64,000 nucleotides of DNA from positions 382,528 to 446,527 of the forward strand of contig NZ_FQZF01000002.1 in the NCBI RefSeq assembly GCF_900141905.1. The letters run 5' to 3'. The position numbers and the translations under genes were made by a program. Of this stretch, positions 40,971-49,960 are shown one piece after another (position 1 is the first letter of the stretch; each line of letters opens with the position of its first letter). This DNA is from Muricoccus roseus. GTDB taxonomy: Bacteria > Pseudomonadota > Alphaproteobacteria > Acetobacterales > Acetobacteraceae. The notes beneath the pieces are model-generated. The model was not told where the DNA came from. It did no database searches and saw only the letters and a program-made list of their open reading frames with translations.

Positions 40971-41948
40971 ATGATCACGCGACGCCAAGCGCTCGCCCTG
41001 TCCACCACGCTCGTCGCGCCGGCCGCCGCGCGCGCCCAGGCCGCCTGGTCGCCAGCCCGGCCTGTCGTGCTGGTCGTGCCCTATCCCGCGGGCGGCCCCA
41101 CCGACGTGCTTGCCCGCCTGGTCGCGGGAGAGATGGCGAAGGACCTCGGCTCGCCCGTGGTGGTGGAGAATGTCGCGGGCGGCGGCGGCTCCATCGGGGC
41201 GCGCCGCGTCGCGACGGGGCCGGCGGACGGCACCTCCATCATGCTGGCCTCCAACCAGACCCACGCCACCAACATCTCGCTGCTGCCCGACGGCGGCGGC
41301 TACGACCCGGTGCGCGACTTCACCCCGGTCGCCGGGCTGGCCGACCTCCAGCACATCCTCGTCCTGCGCCCGGACGTGCCGGCGAACAGCGTGGCGGAGC
41401 TGCTGGCGCTCGCCCGTGCCCAGCCGGGCAAGATCACCTGCGCCTCCACCGGCCAGGGCTCCGCCTCGCACCTGACCCTGGAGCTGTTCCGGGCAAAGAC
41501 CGGGGTGGACATGGTGCATGTCCCGTATCGCGGCTCCTCGCCCATGCTGAACGACCTGCTGGGCGGGCATGTGCAGGTGAGCTTCGCCACCACCCCGACG
41601 GTGCTGGCCCAGGTGCAGAGCGGCAAGCTGCGGGCCCTGGCGGTCGCCTCGCCCCACCGCTCCCCGCATTTGCCGGAATTGCCGACCCTGGCCGAGGCCG
41701 GGGTATCGGGCGTCGAGGCGGATGCCTGGTTCGGCCTCTTCGCCCCCGCCGCCGTGCCCGCGCCCGCCCTGGCGCGGCTGCGGGAGCTGGCCCTGGCCGC
41801 CATCGCGCGGGAACCCGTGCGGGCGCGCACCACGGAGGTGGGCATGACCGTGAACGTGCGGAACGCCGAGGCGATGGGTGCCTTCCTGAAGGAGGACATC
41901 GCGCGCTGGGCGGAGGTGATCCGCGTGGCGAATGTGAAGCCGGAATAG
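40971..41948 (+). CDS. Bug/TctC family solute-binding protein 3
   Basis: The 325-residue periplasmic receptor starts at ATG 40971 after GGGAGG. The signal peptide has TRRQALALS and is cut near ARA/Q. PVVLVVPYPAGGPTD, VVENVAGGGGS and MVHVPYRGSSPM are family marks. A DenD-like dehydrogenase gene starts 25 bases after its stop, so the ligand may be a four-carbon sugar acid. No TctAB partner is present. Confidence 0.9.
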   Translation: MITRRQALALSTTLVAPAAARAQAAWSPARPVVLVVPYPAGGPTDVLARLVAGEMAKDLGSPVVVENVAGGGGSIGARRVATGPADGTSIMLASNQTHATNISLLPDGGGYDPVRDFTPVAGLADLQHILVLRPDVPANSVAELLALARAQPGKITCASTGQGSASHLTLELFRAKTGVDMVHVPYRGSSPMLNDLLGGHVQVSFATTPTVLAQVQSGKLRALAVASPHRSPHLPELPTLAEAGVSGVEADAWFGLFAPAAVPAPALARLRELALAAIAREPVRARTTEVGMTVNVRNAEAMGAFLKEDIARWAEVIRVANVKPE

Positions 41949-41973
41949 GCTCGGAACAGGCCCGGAATCGGCA

Positions 41974-42888
41974 GTGCGCGTTATCGTCACCGGGGCCGCT
42001 GGCTTTCTCGGCGGTGCGCTGGCGGCGATGCTCGCGGCCGATCCGCGCGTCACGGCGCTGACCGGGCTGGACCGCGCGATGCCGCCGCCCGGCACGTCGT
42101 TCCGGCCCATCCAGGGCGACATCGCCCGCTTCCCGGAGCTGGCGCCCGCCGCCGATGTTGTGGTCCACGCCGCCGCCATCACGAGCCAGGCGAGCGAAGC
42201 CGATCCCGAGGCCGCCTTCGCGATCAATGTGGAGGGCCTGCGCGCGGTGCTTCGCTGGGCCCGCGCGCAGCCGGCTCCGCCCCGCATCCTGCTGCTCTCC
42301 AGCATCGCCGTCTTCGGCCGCGGCGACCCGGTGGCGACCGAGGAGACGCCCCCGGAACCCCGCTCCACCTATGGCACCACCAAGGTGATCGCCGAGCGGC
42401 TGTTGCTGGACGCCGCCCGGCGGGGCGAGACGGACGGCGTCGTCCTGCGCCTGCCCGTCACCATCATCCGCACGGCCCCGCGCACCGCACCCCCGGGTGC
42501 GGGATTCGTCTCCGACCTGATCGATTCGGCCCTGCGCGGCCGCGCCTTTACCGCTCCCCTGGCGCCCGGGCATGCCGTGCCCGTGGCATCGCTGGGCGCC
42601 TCGCTGGGCCTGGCGATTCGCGCCGCGCTGGGGCCCGTGCCAGCGCGGCTGCTCCACGTGCCCTCCCTGGCGGGCTCGGCGCAGGCTGCCCGCGACGCGC
42701 TGGAGCGCTGCGGCATCACGCCCCGCATCGCCTGCGTGCTCGATCCGGCCGTGGAGCGGCTCGTGGCCGGCTGGCCCGCCCGGCTCGGCACGCTGCATCC
42801 CGCCTTCTCGGAAGGGCTGGCCGATCCGGGGCTGGAGCCCATCATCCGCGCCCATGCGCGGCTCATCGGCGTGGCCCTGGCCGCCTAG
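41974..42888 (+). CDS. Extended SDR, D-erythronate dehydrogenase-like
   Basis: The 304-residue NAD-dependent protein has the glycine-rich GAAGFLGG, then GLDRA, the active-site SSIAVFG and the YxxxK in STYGTTKVIAE. The region VVLRLPVTIIR followed by a Pro-rich loop matches DenD-type enzymes that oxidise D-erythronate. It starts with GTG and follows the Bug gene closely. The terminator at 42919-42949 comes after it. Confidence 0.83.
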   Translation: MRVIVTGAAGFLGGALAAMLAADPRVTALTGLDRAMPPPGTSFRPIQGDIARFPELAPAADVVVHAAAITSQASEADPEAAFAINVEGLRAVLRWARAQPAPPRILLLSSIAVFGRGDPVATEETPPEPRSTYGTTKVIAERLLLDAARRGETDGVVLRLPVTIIRTAPRTAPPGAGFVSDLIDSALRGRAFTAPLAPGHAVPVASLGASLGLAIRAALGPVPARLLHVPSLAGSAQAARDALERCGITPRIACVLDPAVERLVAGWPARLGTLHPAFSEGLADPGLEPIIRAHARLIGVALAA

Positions 42889-42910
42889 GGCCGCCCGGCA
42901 GCCGCCCCGG

Positions 42911-42949
42911 AACGAAAAGGGCCGCCGCCCCCAGGGGGAGCGGCGGCCC
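42911..42949 (-). terminator. Bidirectional terminator
   Basis: A perfect 10-bp stem (42919-42928 with 42940-42949) is followed on the minus strand by CCTTTTCGTT. It ends the DUF6481 gene and may also stop the dehydrogenase transcript from the other side. Confidence 0.8.
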
Positions 42950-42973
42950 GAATCGGGTCGGCGATGAAGTCGC

Positions 42974-43351
42974 TTACTTCTTGCCCTTCGCCCGTGCCTT
43001 GCGGGCCGCATAGCGGCGGTCGCGCTCGAGCTTCGCCTCGATCAGCGCCTGCTTCGCGGCCTCAGCCGCCTCGGCGGCCTCGCGGGCGAGCTCGGCCTGG
43101 CGGGCCTCCTCCTCGGCGATCAGCCGGAGGCGCTCGGCCTCCTGGCGGGCCTTCTCCTCCTCCTTCTGGCGGCGGCGCTCGGCTTCACGGGCCTCGCGGG
43201 CCTCGATGATCCGCCGGCGCTCCTCCTGCCGGGCCTGCACCGTCGGGTCATCCGCGGGCGGGCGCGACTTGAAGCGCTCGAGAAGGGCCTTCTTGGCCTC
43301 GAGAGAATTCTTGCTGCGGTCGTTGAAGTCAGTGCCCTTGAGGGTTCGCAT
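42974..43351 (-). CDS. DUF6481 coiled-coil protein
   Basis: The 125-residue, highly charged protein is almost one continuous helix of Glu, Arg, Ala and Lys from residue 35 to the end. It begins MRTLKGTDFNDRSKN and closes RYAARKARAKGKK, matching DUF6481. The function is unknown; relatives are often beside cold-shock genes. The start is ATG 43351. The 322-base upstream region holds no gene, only hairpins including the trxB-lysR terminator, so a long leader is possible. Confidence 0.8.
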   Translation of the reverse strand: MRTLKGTDFNDRSKNSLEAKKALLERFKSRPPADDPTVQARQEERRRIIEAREAREAERRRQKEEEKARQEAERLRLIAEEEARQAELAREAAEAAEAAKQALIEAKLERDRRYAARKARAKGKK

Positions 43352-43452
43352 CGTTGCTCTCTGCTGGGGTCCGGTGCCGGTCCTGTTCCGATGACTGGGA
43401 ATCCGGTGGTGGGCCACGTCACGCGATAGGCGTCAGGTGGCACCGCGCACGC

Positions 43453-43501
43453 GAAAAAGAAAGCCCGGAAAGCCACGGCCTGAGCCAGGGGCCTTCCGGG
43501 C
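43453..43501 (-). terminator. Intrinsic terminator of the trxB-lysR operon
   Basis: On the minus strand the arms GCCCGGAAGGCC and GGCTTTCCGGGC pair over 12 positions with one wobble and are followed by TTTCTTTTT. This is the clearest factor-independent terminator in the window. It lies 174 bases after the lysR stop. Confidence 0.88.
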
Positions 43502-43674
43502 AAGTGCATACAGGGAGGCTTCACGTCTGGGAGACGCGGGGGTCCGGAGACCCCGGTCCGGATCAATCACCGAACGGGAGCGAGGTTATTCCCCGTTTTC
43601 CCATGCGCGGCGTGCCAAGATCGTCCATCCGCTATGCGGGAGCCGCATGACGCAGCGCAGCACGGAACGGATGG

Positions 43675-44565
43675 TCACCCGACCGAGGCCAACTCCGCCA
43701 CGAGGAAGTCGCGGAACACGGCCACTCGCTTCGAGTTCCGCATCTCCTCCGGATAGACGAAATAGGCCTCGATCTTGGGCGTCTTCAACTCGGGCAGCAC
43801 CTGCACCAGCTCCGCCAGGTCCTCGCCCATGTAGTCGGGCAGGGCGGCTAGGCCGAGGCCCGAGCGCACGGCCCGCAGCATGGCCGGAAGCGAGTTAACC
43901 TCCACCGCAGCCCGGCGCGGAGAGCCAGGGCGGCGTCCGGCCTCGGCCAGCCAGTTAATGTCGTCCACTGGCGGGTGGTAGTCGCCATAGATGATCAGCC
44001 GGTGGGCATCGAGGTCCTCCGCCCGCTGGGGGATGCCAGCCGTGCGCAGGTAGTCGGCCGACCCCACCACCTTCCAGCCGAAGGTGGCGATATGCCGCTG
44101 GATCAGATCCGGCTGGCGGGGCGGGTGCATGCGGATCGCCAGATCCGCCTCGCGCATCGCGAGGTCCAGCTCCGTGTCGTCCAGCAGCAGCGTCACCGTG
44201 ACCTCGGGGTGGAGCGTCAGGAACTTCTCCAGCCGGGGGGCGAGCCAGGTGGAGCCAAAGCCCGTGGTGGTGGTCACCTTCAGCCGCCCGGCCGCGCGCT
44301 CCCGACTCTCGGTCAGCAGTGCCTCGGTCATGGCCAGCTTGGCGAAGACCTCCCGCACCGTCTTGTTCAGCGTCTCGCCCTGCTCGGTCAGGATCAGGCC
44401 GCGGGCGTGCCGGTGGAAGAGCGGCACGGCCAGGCTCTCCTCCAGCGCCTGGATCTGGCGGGAGACGGCGGATTGGCTGAGGTTCAGCGTGTCCCCGGCA
44501 TGGGTGAAGGATCCGGCCTCGGCCACCGCGTGGAAGACGCGCAGCTTATCCCAGTCGAGTGGCAT
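43675..44565 (-). CDS. LysR-family transcriptional regulator (GcvA-like)
   Basis: The 296-residue regulator has an N-terminal HTH (FTHAGDTLNLSQSAVSRQIQ) and a periplasmic-binding-fold effector domain. The ATG overlaps the trxB stop (ATGA), so it is co-transcribed with thioredoxin reductase. That linkage suggests a redox-responsive role, but the targets are unknown. An intrinsic terminator follows. Confidence 0.92.
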   Translation of the reverse strand: MPLDWDKLRVFHAVAEAGSFTHAGDTLNLSQSAVSRQIQALEESLAVPLFHRHARGLILTEQGETLNKTVREVFAKLAMTEALLTESRERAAGRLKVTTTTGFGSTWLAPRLEKFLTLHPEVTVTLLLDDTELDLAMREADLAIRMHPPRQPDLIQRHIATFGWKVVGSADYLRTAGIPQRAEDLDAHRLIIYGDYHPPVDDINWLAEAGRRPGSPRRAAVEVNSLPAMLRAVRSGLGLAALPDYMGEDLAELVQVLPELKTPKIEAYFVYPEEMRNSKRVAVFRDFLVAELASVG

Positions 44566-45560
44566 CAGACGCTCACCGAATCATAGGCAGCGGGGGAGGG
44601 GGCATCATCCGGGATATGGGCGAGCCATTTCTCGGCATCGAGCGCCGCCATGCAGCCGCTGCCGGCTGCCGTCACGGCCTGACGATAGATGCGGTCCTGC
44701 ACGTCGCCCGCGGCGAAGACGCCGGGGATGCTGGTCCGGGCCGAACCCGGCTCGGTCACGATGTAGCCGTCCTCGTCGGTCTTGAGCTGGCCGCGGAACA
44801 GGCCCGTCGCGGGGTCGTGGCCGATGGCCACGAACATGCCGTGCACCGGCAGCTCGTAATGGCCGCCGCCCAGCAGGTCCCGCAGCTTCAGCGCCCGCAG
44901 GGCGCGGAATTGCCCCTCGGTGGCCAGCGCCTCCTCCACCACCGTGTTCCAGATGATCGAGATCTTCGGGTGCTTGAACAGCCGCTCCTGCATGATCCGC
45001 TCAGCCCGCAGGCTGTCGCGCCGGTGGATCAGCGTGACCTTGGAGGCCAGCCCGGCGAGGTAGAGGGCTTCCTCCACCGCCGAATTGCCGCCGCCGATCA
45101 CCGCCACTTCCTTTCCCCGGAAGAAGAAGCCGTCGCAGGTGGCGCAGGCGGAAACGCCGAAGCCCGAGAGTTCCTTCTCCCCGGGAATGCCGAGCCAGCG
45201 CGCCTGGGCGCCGGTGGCGATCACCATCGCGGAGCACTCATAGGCATCGCCGGAATCGCCCAGGGCGCGGAAGGGTCGGGCGGCCAGCTCCACGCTGGTC
45301 ACCACGTCCTGGATGATGCGCGTGCCGACATGCTCGGCCTGGGCGCGCATCTGGTCCATCAGCCAGGGGCCCTGGACGGCGGTGGCGAAGCCGGGAAAAT
45401 TCTCGACATCGGTCGTGATGGTCAGCTGACCGCCGGGCTGCAGCCCCGCGACGAGAATCGGCTCCAGACCGGCACGCGCCGCGTAAATCGCGGCGGTGTA
45501 GCCGGCCGGCCCGGCCCCGAGGATCAGCAGTCGCGTACGGTGGGTCTCGGCCACGTCCAT
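44565..45560 (-). CDS. trxB: Thioredoxin-disulfide reductase
   Basis: This enzyme reduces thioredoxin with NADPH via FAD. The 331-residue flavoprotein has GAGPAG (15-20) for FAD, the redox pair Cys139/Cys142 (ACATCDG) and GGGNSAVEEA for NADPH. The start at 45560 gives the normal N-terminus; the frame from 45641 adds a spurious leader. The length is standard. It is followed by the overlapping lysR gene. Confidence 0.97.
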   Translation of the reverse strand: MDVAETHRTRLLILGAGPAGYTAAIYAARAGLEPILVAGLQPGGQLTITTDVENFPGFATAVQGPWLMDQMRAQAEHVGTRIIQDVVTSVELAARPFRALGDSGDAYECSAMVIATGAQARWLGIPGEKELSGFGVSACATCDGFFFRGKEVAVIGGGNSAVEEALYLAGLASKVTLIHRRDSLRAERIMQERLFKHPKISIIWNTVVEEALATEGQFRALRALKLRDLLGGGHYELPVHGMFVAIGHDPATGLFRGQLKTDEDGYIVTEPGSARTSIPGVFAAGDVQDRIYRQAVTAAGSGCMAALDAEKWLAHIPDDAPSPAAYDSVSV

Positions 45561-45867
45561 GTTCCAAGTGCAGTGCAGAGTCGTCACCGCACCATATCGG
45601 GCGGCGCGCCGCGATGCACCACCCCACCCTTGAAGCCGCACCCCGGTCCGGAGGATAGTCCGCCAGCCCCGGGCTTTCTCTTCGGTACACCGGGCAGGCC
45701 GGTCGCATGGGTTTTCTTGCGCCGGACGGCTCCGCGGCTTGCCCGATCCCTCCTAAAGGGGCGGGCAGTGCGTGATCGTCCGTGTGCGAGGGCCCTGTCC
45801 GGTCTCCTCGTGCCGAGAGCCAGCCCCTGTGCGCCCAGACCCGAACGGCCCGAGAGAAGACCCACCC

Positions 45868-46359
45868 TTGAAAGAACTCGGCAAAGAATTCGGCCCTGGC
45901 GCCCTGGACGCGACCGACCGCGATATCCTGCGCGAGCTGCAGGCGGATGGCCGGATGACCAACGTGGCCCTGGCCGCGAAGGTGGGCCTCTCCGCACCGC
46001 CCTGCCTGCGCCGGGTGCGGCGGCTGGAGGAGACAGGCGTGATCCGCGGCTACCATGCCGATGTGGAGCCCTCCGCCCTGGGCTGGGAGATCACCTTCTT
46101 CGCCGTGGTCGGGCTGGAGAGCCAAAAGCTGCCCGTGCTCGAAGCCTTCGAGGCGATGGTGCGCGACTGGCCGGAGGTGCGGGAGTGCCACATGATCCGC
46201 GGCGGCGGGGACTTCCTGCTGCGCCTGGTGGCGCGCAACGCGGCCCATGAGAACGAGCTGACGAACCGCCTGACCGGGGCGGCGACCGTCATGCATGTCC
46301 GCACCCTCCAGACCATCCGCACCTCCAAGGATGAGGCCGGGGTGCCGGTCGAGGGCTGA
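45868..46359 (+). CDS. Lrp/AsnC family transcriptional regulator
   Basis: The 163-residue regulator has an HTH near LDATDRDILRELQADGR through LRRVRRLEETGVIRGY and a RAM ligand domain with VRECHMIRGGGDFLLRL. I prefer TTG 45868 with GAGAGAAG upstream because it gives the family length; GTG 45772 would add 32 non-conserved residues. It probably senses an amino acid. Neighbours include trxB divergently and the PBP1A gene convergently. Confidence 0.82.
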   Translation: MKELGKEFGPGALDATDRDILRELQADGRMTNVALAAKVGLSAPPCLRRVRRLEETGVIRGYHADVEPSALGWEITFFAVVGLESQKLPVLEAFEAMVRDWPEVRECHMIRGGGDFLLRLVARNAAHENELTNRLTGAATVMHVRTLQTIRTSKDEAGVPVEG

Positions 46360-46376
46360 GGCGCCTCAGGCCCCTC

Positions 46377-48590
46377 TCAGCGCCGCCAGATCCCCAGCCG
46401 CTCCCGGCGCGCCGCCGCCTCGTTGGCGCGCAGCGCCGGGGAGGCATCCGCCGCCGCCCGGCCGCCGCCATTGGAGAGCACAACCTCGGACAGGTCCCGC
46501 CCGCCCACGGCGCAGCGATGCGCGCCGTCCCCCAGGGGCTCGCAGGTCACGTCCCGCCCGGCGATGAAGGACTCCATGCTCTCGGCATATTCACCGCGCA
46601 TGCCGACCACGCCGGTGAGCTGCACCGCGCGGTCGCCGATGCGCAGCGTGGCCGTGTCGATCACCCGGGCCGGGCCACGCAGCGGCGCCACCTGGCGGGG
46701 CGTCTCGGCCGTGGTGGCCGGGGCCTGCGTCGGCAGCGGGGCCTCGGCCGTCTTCGCCCGGTCCGCCTCGTCTACGAAATCATGCCAGATCCGTGCGGGC
46801 AGGCTCCCGCCGGTCACGCCTTGCATGGGCGAGTTGTCGTCATTCCCGACCCAGACGCCGACGATCACATCGGCGGTCATGCCGATGAACCAGGCGTCGC
46901 GGTTGTCCTGGCTGGTGCCGGTCTTCCCGGCCACGGGCCGGTCCAGCCGTGCCGCGCGGCCCGTACCGTCGCGCACCACCGAGAGCAGAAGGTCCAGCAT
47001 GCCCTGCTGCGCGGTGGGGGAGAGGACCTGGGGCCCGGCCTGCGGCCCCTCCGGCCGGGCATAGAGGGTACGGTCCCGCGCCCGCACGCCGCGCACCACA
47101 TAGGGCTCCACCGCACGGTTCCCGGGGATGGAGGCGAAGGCCGCCACCATCTCCAGCAAGGTCGCCTCACCGCTGCCGAGGGCGACGCTGGGCACCTCCG
47201 GCATGGTGGAGCGCAGCCCCATCCGCCGCGCCACATCCAGCACCCGCTCTCGCCCGAGCGACTGGAAGAGCTGCACCGCCACGGTGTTGACCGAGCCGGC
47301 GAAGGCCTGGCGCAGCGTCATGGCGCCGCGATAGCCGCCCGAGGCATTGCCGGGTGACCAGTCGCCGATCTGAACCGGCCGGTCCACCACCGTGCTGTCG
47401 GGTCGCGCCCCGTTCTCCAGGGCGGCCGCATAGGTGAAGAGCTTGAACAGCGACCCCGGCTGGCGCCGCGCCTGGGTGACGCGGTTGAACTGGCTGGCGG
47501 CATAGTCGCGCCCGCCCACCGCCGCCAGCACGGCGCCGTCATGGGTGATGGCCATTAGGGCCGCCTGGCCCACCTTCTGCCTCGCACCCTCCCGCTCCAG
47601 CCAGCGCGCGACCACGCGCTCCGCCAGGTCCTGCAGGGCGGGGTCGAGCGTGCTGCGGACCGCGAGGTCGATGGGAATGGGGCCGACCAGCCGCCGGGCT
47701 TCGGCCTCCACCCAGTCGGCGATATAGCCGCGGCCAGGCTGCATCTCGGGCGGGGTACGCAGGGCGGGCGGGGCGGCGCGGGCCGCGGCCAGCTGCGTCG
47801 TGTCGGCCCGTCCCGTTTCCTCCAGCACGGAGAGCACCACCTCGGCCCGGCGCCACGCGCCTTCGGGGTTGCGGGTGGGGGCCAGGGCGGAGGGGGCCCG
47901 CACTAGCCCCGCCAGCATGGCCGCCTCGCCCAGGGTCAGCTCCCCCGCCGGCTTGCCGAAATACCGTCGCGCCGCCGCATCCGCCCCCGTGGCGCCCGCG
48001 CCGAAATAGGCGGCGTTCAGGTAGCGGGCGAGGATCTCCTCCTTCGAGAGCCGCGTCTCCAGCCACAGGGCGAGCATCGCCTCCTGCGTCTTGCGAACGA
48101 GGCTCCGCTCCTGGGAGAGGTAGAGCAGCCGCGCGAGCTGCTGCGTGATGGTGCTCGCCCCCTCCGTGCGGCTGGTGAACACGTTGCGAAACATCGCCCG
48201 GGCGAGGCCGCGCAGGTCGATGCCCTTATGGTCGAAGAAGCGCCGGTCCTCGATCGCCACCACCGCGTCCATCAGCGGCTTGGGGATGGCCTCTGGCTGG
48301 ATGGGGTCGCCATGCAGGCTGCCGCGCGCCGCAAAGGCCGCGCCGTCCCGTGCCTCCAGGATGAGGGAGGCAGGGGAAGCCTCGGGGGCCATGCCGCCGC
48401 CCACGGGGATGCGGATGAGGCACCAGCCGAGGAAGCCCAGCACGACTACGGCAAGGACGGAAAGGCCCAGCAGCAGCCGCATGGGGCGGAACAGGGAACG
48501 GAGGATGCCGGTCGCGCCACGCAGCACCCGGCGGGGCCGGGAGGAGGCGCCGCCTGGTGCGGACGCGGGTGTGGCGCTGGAGCCCGACAT
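46377..48590 (-). CDS. PBP1A-type class A penicillin-binding protein with extra C-terminal domain
   Basis: The 737-residue bifunctional peptidoglycan synthase has a membrane anchor (38-59), a glycosyltransferase domain with Glu114 (AIEDRRFFDH) and a transpeptidase domain with Ser380 (SLFK), SVN (433-435) and KTGTS (556-560). Residues 641-737 are an additional domain. It starts ARVIDTATLRIGD and ends NEAAARRERLGIWRR, with two cysteines between, which looks like a degenerate staphylococcal-nuclease-type OB fold. The catalytic Arg/Glu of SNase are not evident. The start at ATG 48590 is chosen over 48656. Confidence 0.92.
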   Translation of the reverse strand: MSGSSATPASAPGGASSRPRRVLRGATGILRSLFRPMRLLLGLSVLAVVVLGFLGWCLIRIPVGGGMAPEASPASLILEARDGAAFAARGSLHGDPIQPEAIPKPLMDAVVAIEDRRFFDHKGIDLRGLARAMFRNVFTSRTEGASTITQQLARLLYLSQERSLVRKTQEAMLALWLETRLSKEEILARYLNAAYFGAGATGADAAARRYFGKPAGELTLGEAAMLAGLVRAPSALAPTRNPEGAWRRAEVVLSVLEETGRADTTQLAAARAAPPALRTPPEMQPGRGYIADWVEAEARRLVGPIPIDLAVRSTLDPALQDLAERVVARWLEREGARQKVGQAALMAITHDGAVLAAVGGRDYAASQFNRVTQARRQPGSLFKLFTYAAALENGARPDSTVVDRPVQIGDWSPGNASGGYRGAMTLRQAFAGSVNTVAVQLFQSLGRERVLDVARRMGLRSTMPEVPSVALGSGEATLLEMVAAFASIPGNRAVEPYVVRGVRARDRTLYARPEGPQAGPQVLSPTAQQGMLDLLLSVVRDGTGRAARLDRPVAGKTGTSQDNRDAWFIGMTADVIVGVWVGNDDNSPMQGVTGGSLPARIWHDFVDEADRAKTAEAPLPTQAPATTAETPRQVAPLRGPARVIDTATLRIGDRAVQLTGVVGMRGEYAESMESFIAGRDVTCEPLGDGAHRCAVGGRDLSEVVLSNGGGRAAADASPALRANEAAARRERLGIWRR

Positions 48591-48689
48591 CAGGGCCCAA
48601 CCATGCGGTTCATGATACGCGCCACGCTGGCCCCCATCCAAGTTGCAGGGGGCCAACGCCGCTCACCCAGCACGGTTCCCGGCCGCGGC

Positions 48690-49958
48690 TCAGCCCCGGC
48701 GGACGACGTAATCCCCGGCTTCGAGCGCGGCAACGATGGCCGCCCCCTGGGCCGCGTCGCGCACTTCCACCATCAATTCCAGCTCGGCCGTCTGAACCGA
48801 GGGCGCGGCGAAGAGGCGCTGATGGCTCACCTCGATCACATTGCCGCCGGCCGCGGCCACGCGGGTGGAGATGTCGGCCAGCACGCCGGGACGGTCCGGA
48901 ATATCCAGGTGGAGCCGCAGGATGCGGCCGTCCCGCAGGAGGTTCCGAAGCAGCACATTCGCCAGGATGCGCGGGTCGATATTGCCGCCGCAGACCGCCG
49001 TCGCCACGCGCTTGCCGGCGAAGAGGTCCGGCCGGGCGAGAACGGCGGCCAGCCCGGCCGCGCCGGCGCCCTCGGAGGTGACCTTGGCGTTCTCGGCCAG
49101 CACGGCGATGCCCTGCTCCACCGCTGCCTCGGGCACCACCAGCACCTCGATGCCCATCTCCCGCAGCAGGGCGAAGGGCAGTTCCCCGACATCACGCACC
49201 GCGATGCCCTCCGCCACGGTCGGCCCGCCCACAAGCACAGGCTTGCCCGCCAGGCGCTGCGCCATGGCGGGATAGCCCTCGACCTCCACGCCATAGACCT
49301 TCAGCCCCGGCCGGGCCTCGGCAAGGGCGGCGGCGCAGCCGGCCAGCAGGCCGCCCCCGCCCACGGGCAGGATCACGGCATCCAGCGGCCTTTGCCCCTG
49401 GCCCTCGGCATCCTCCAGGATTTCGAGCGCCATGGTGCCCTGACCGGCGATCACGGCGGGGTCGTCATAGGGATGGATGAAGACCAGCCCGTCCCGCAGC
49501 GCCAGCTCATGCGCATGGGCGGCGGCCTCGGCCAGCGTTTCGCCATGCAGCACCACCTTGGCGCCCCAGCCCTCGGTCCGCACCACCTTGGTGGCCGGGG
49601 TGAAGCGCGGCATGACGATGGTGGCGGCGACGCCCCGCAGGGCGGCATGGCGCGCCACGGCCTGGGCATGGTTGCCCGCGGACATGGCGATCACCCCCGC
49701 CTCCCGCTCCCGCGCCGTGAGGAGGGCGAGGCGATTGGCCGCGCCGCGCTCCTTGAAGGCGCCGGTGGCCTGGAGGCTGTCGAGCTTCAGCAGCACCTGG
49801 GCGCCCGCGATGCGCGCGACCGCCTGGGGTTCCACCAGCGGGGTGCGGAGAACCGCCCCCCGGATCCGCTCCGCCGCCGCCCGCACATCGGCGAGGGTGA
49901 CGGCGGGCGTGGCGGGCAGGGGCGGCACCGCCGCAGCCCGGGCGAGGGTGGCCGTCAT
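48690..49958 (-). CDS. ilvA: Threonine ammonia-lyase (threonine deaminase)
   Basis: The 422-residue PLP enzyme converts threonine to 2-oxobutanoate for isoleucine synthesis. Lys69 in TGAFKERGA binds PLP, and the phosphate loop is VGGGGLLAG. A C-terminal ACT-like domain (RLHLDIPDRPGVLADIS) makes it the short, possibly allosteric form. It is followed on the same strand, after about 100 bases, by the PBP1A gene. greA starts upstream with a 2-base gap to its stop, so the pair is co-transcribed. Confidence 0.93.
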   Translation of the reverse strand: MTATLARAAAVPPLPATPAVTLADVRAAAERIRGAVLRTPLVEPQAVARIAGAQVLLKLDSLQATGAFKERGAANRLALLTAREREAGVIAMSAGNHAQAVARHAALRGVAATIVMPRFTPATKVVRTEGWGAKVVLHGETLAEAAAHAHELALRDGLVFIHPYDDPAVIAGQGTMALEILEDAEGQGQRPLDAVILPVGGGGLLAGCAAALAEARPGLKVYGVEVEGYPAMAQRLAGKPVLVGGPTVAEGIAVRDVGELPFALLREMGIEVLVVPEAAVEQGIAVLAENAKVTSEGAGAAGLAAVLARPDLFAGKRVATAVCGGNIDPRILANVLLRNLLRDGRILRLHLDIPDRPGVLADISTRVAAAGGNVIEVSHQRLFAAPSVQTAELELMVEVRDAAQGAAIVAALEAGDYVVRRG

Positions 49959-49960
49959 GG

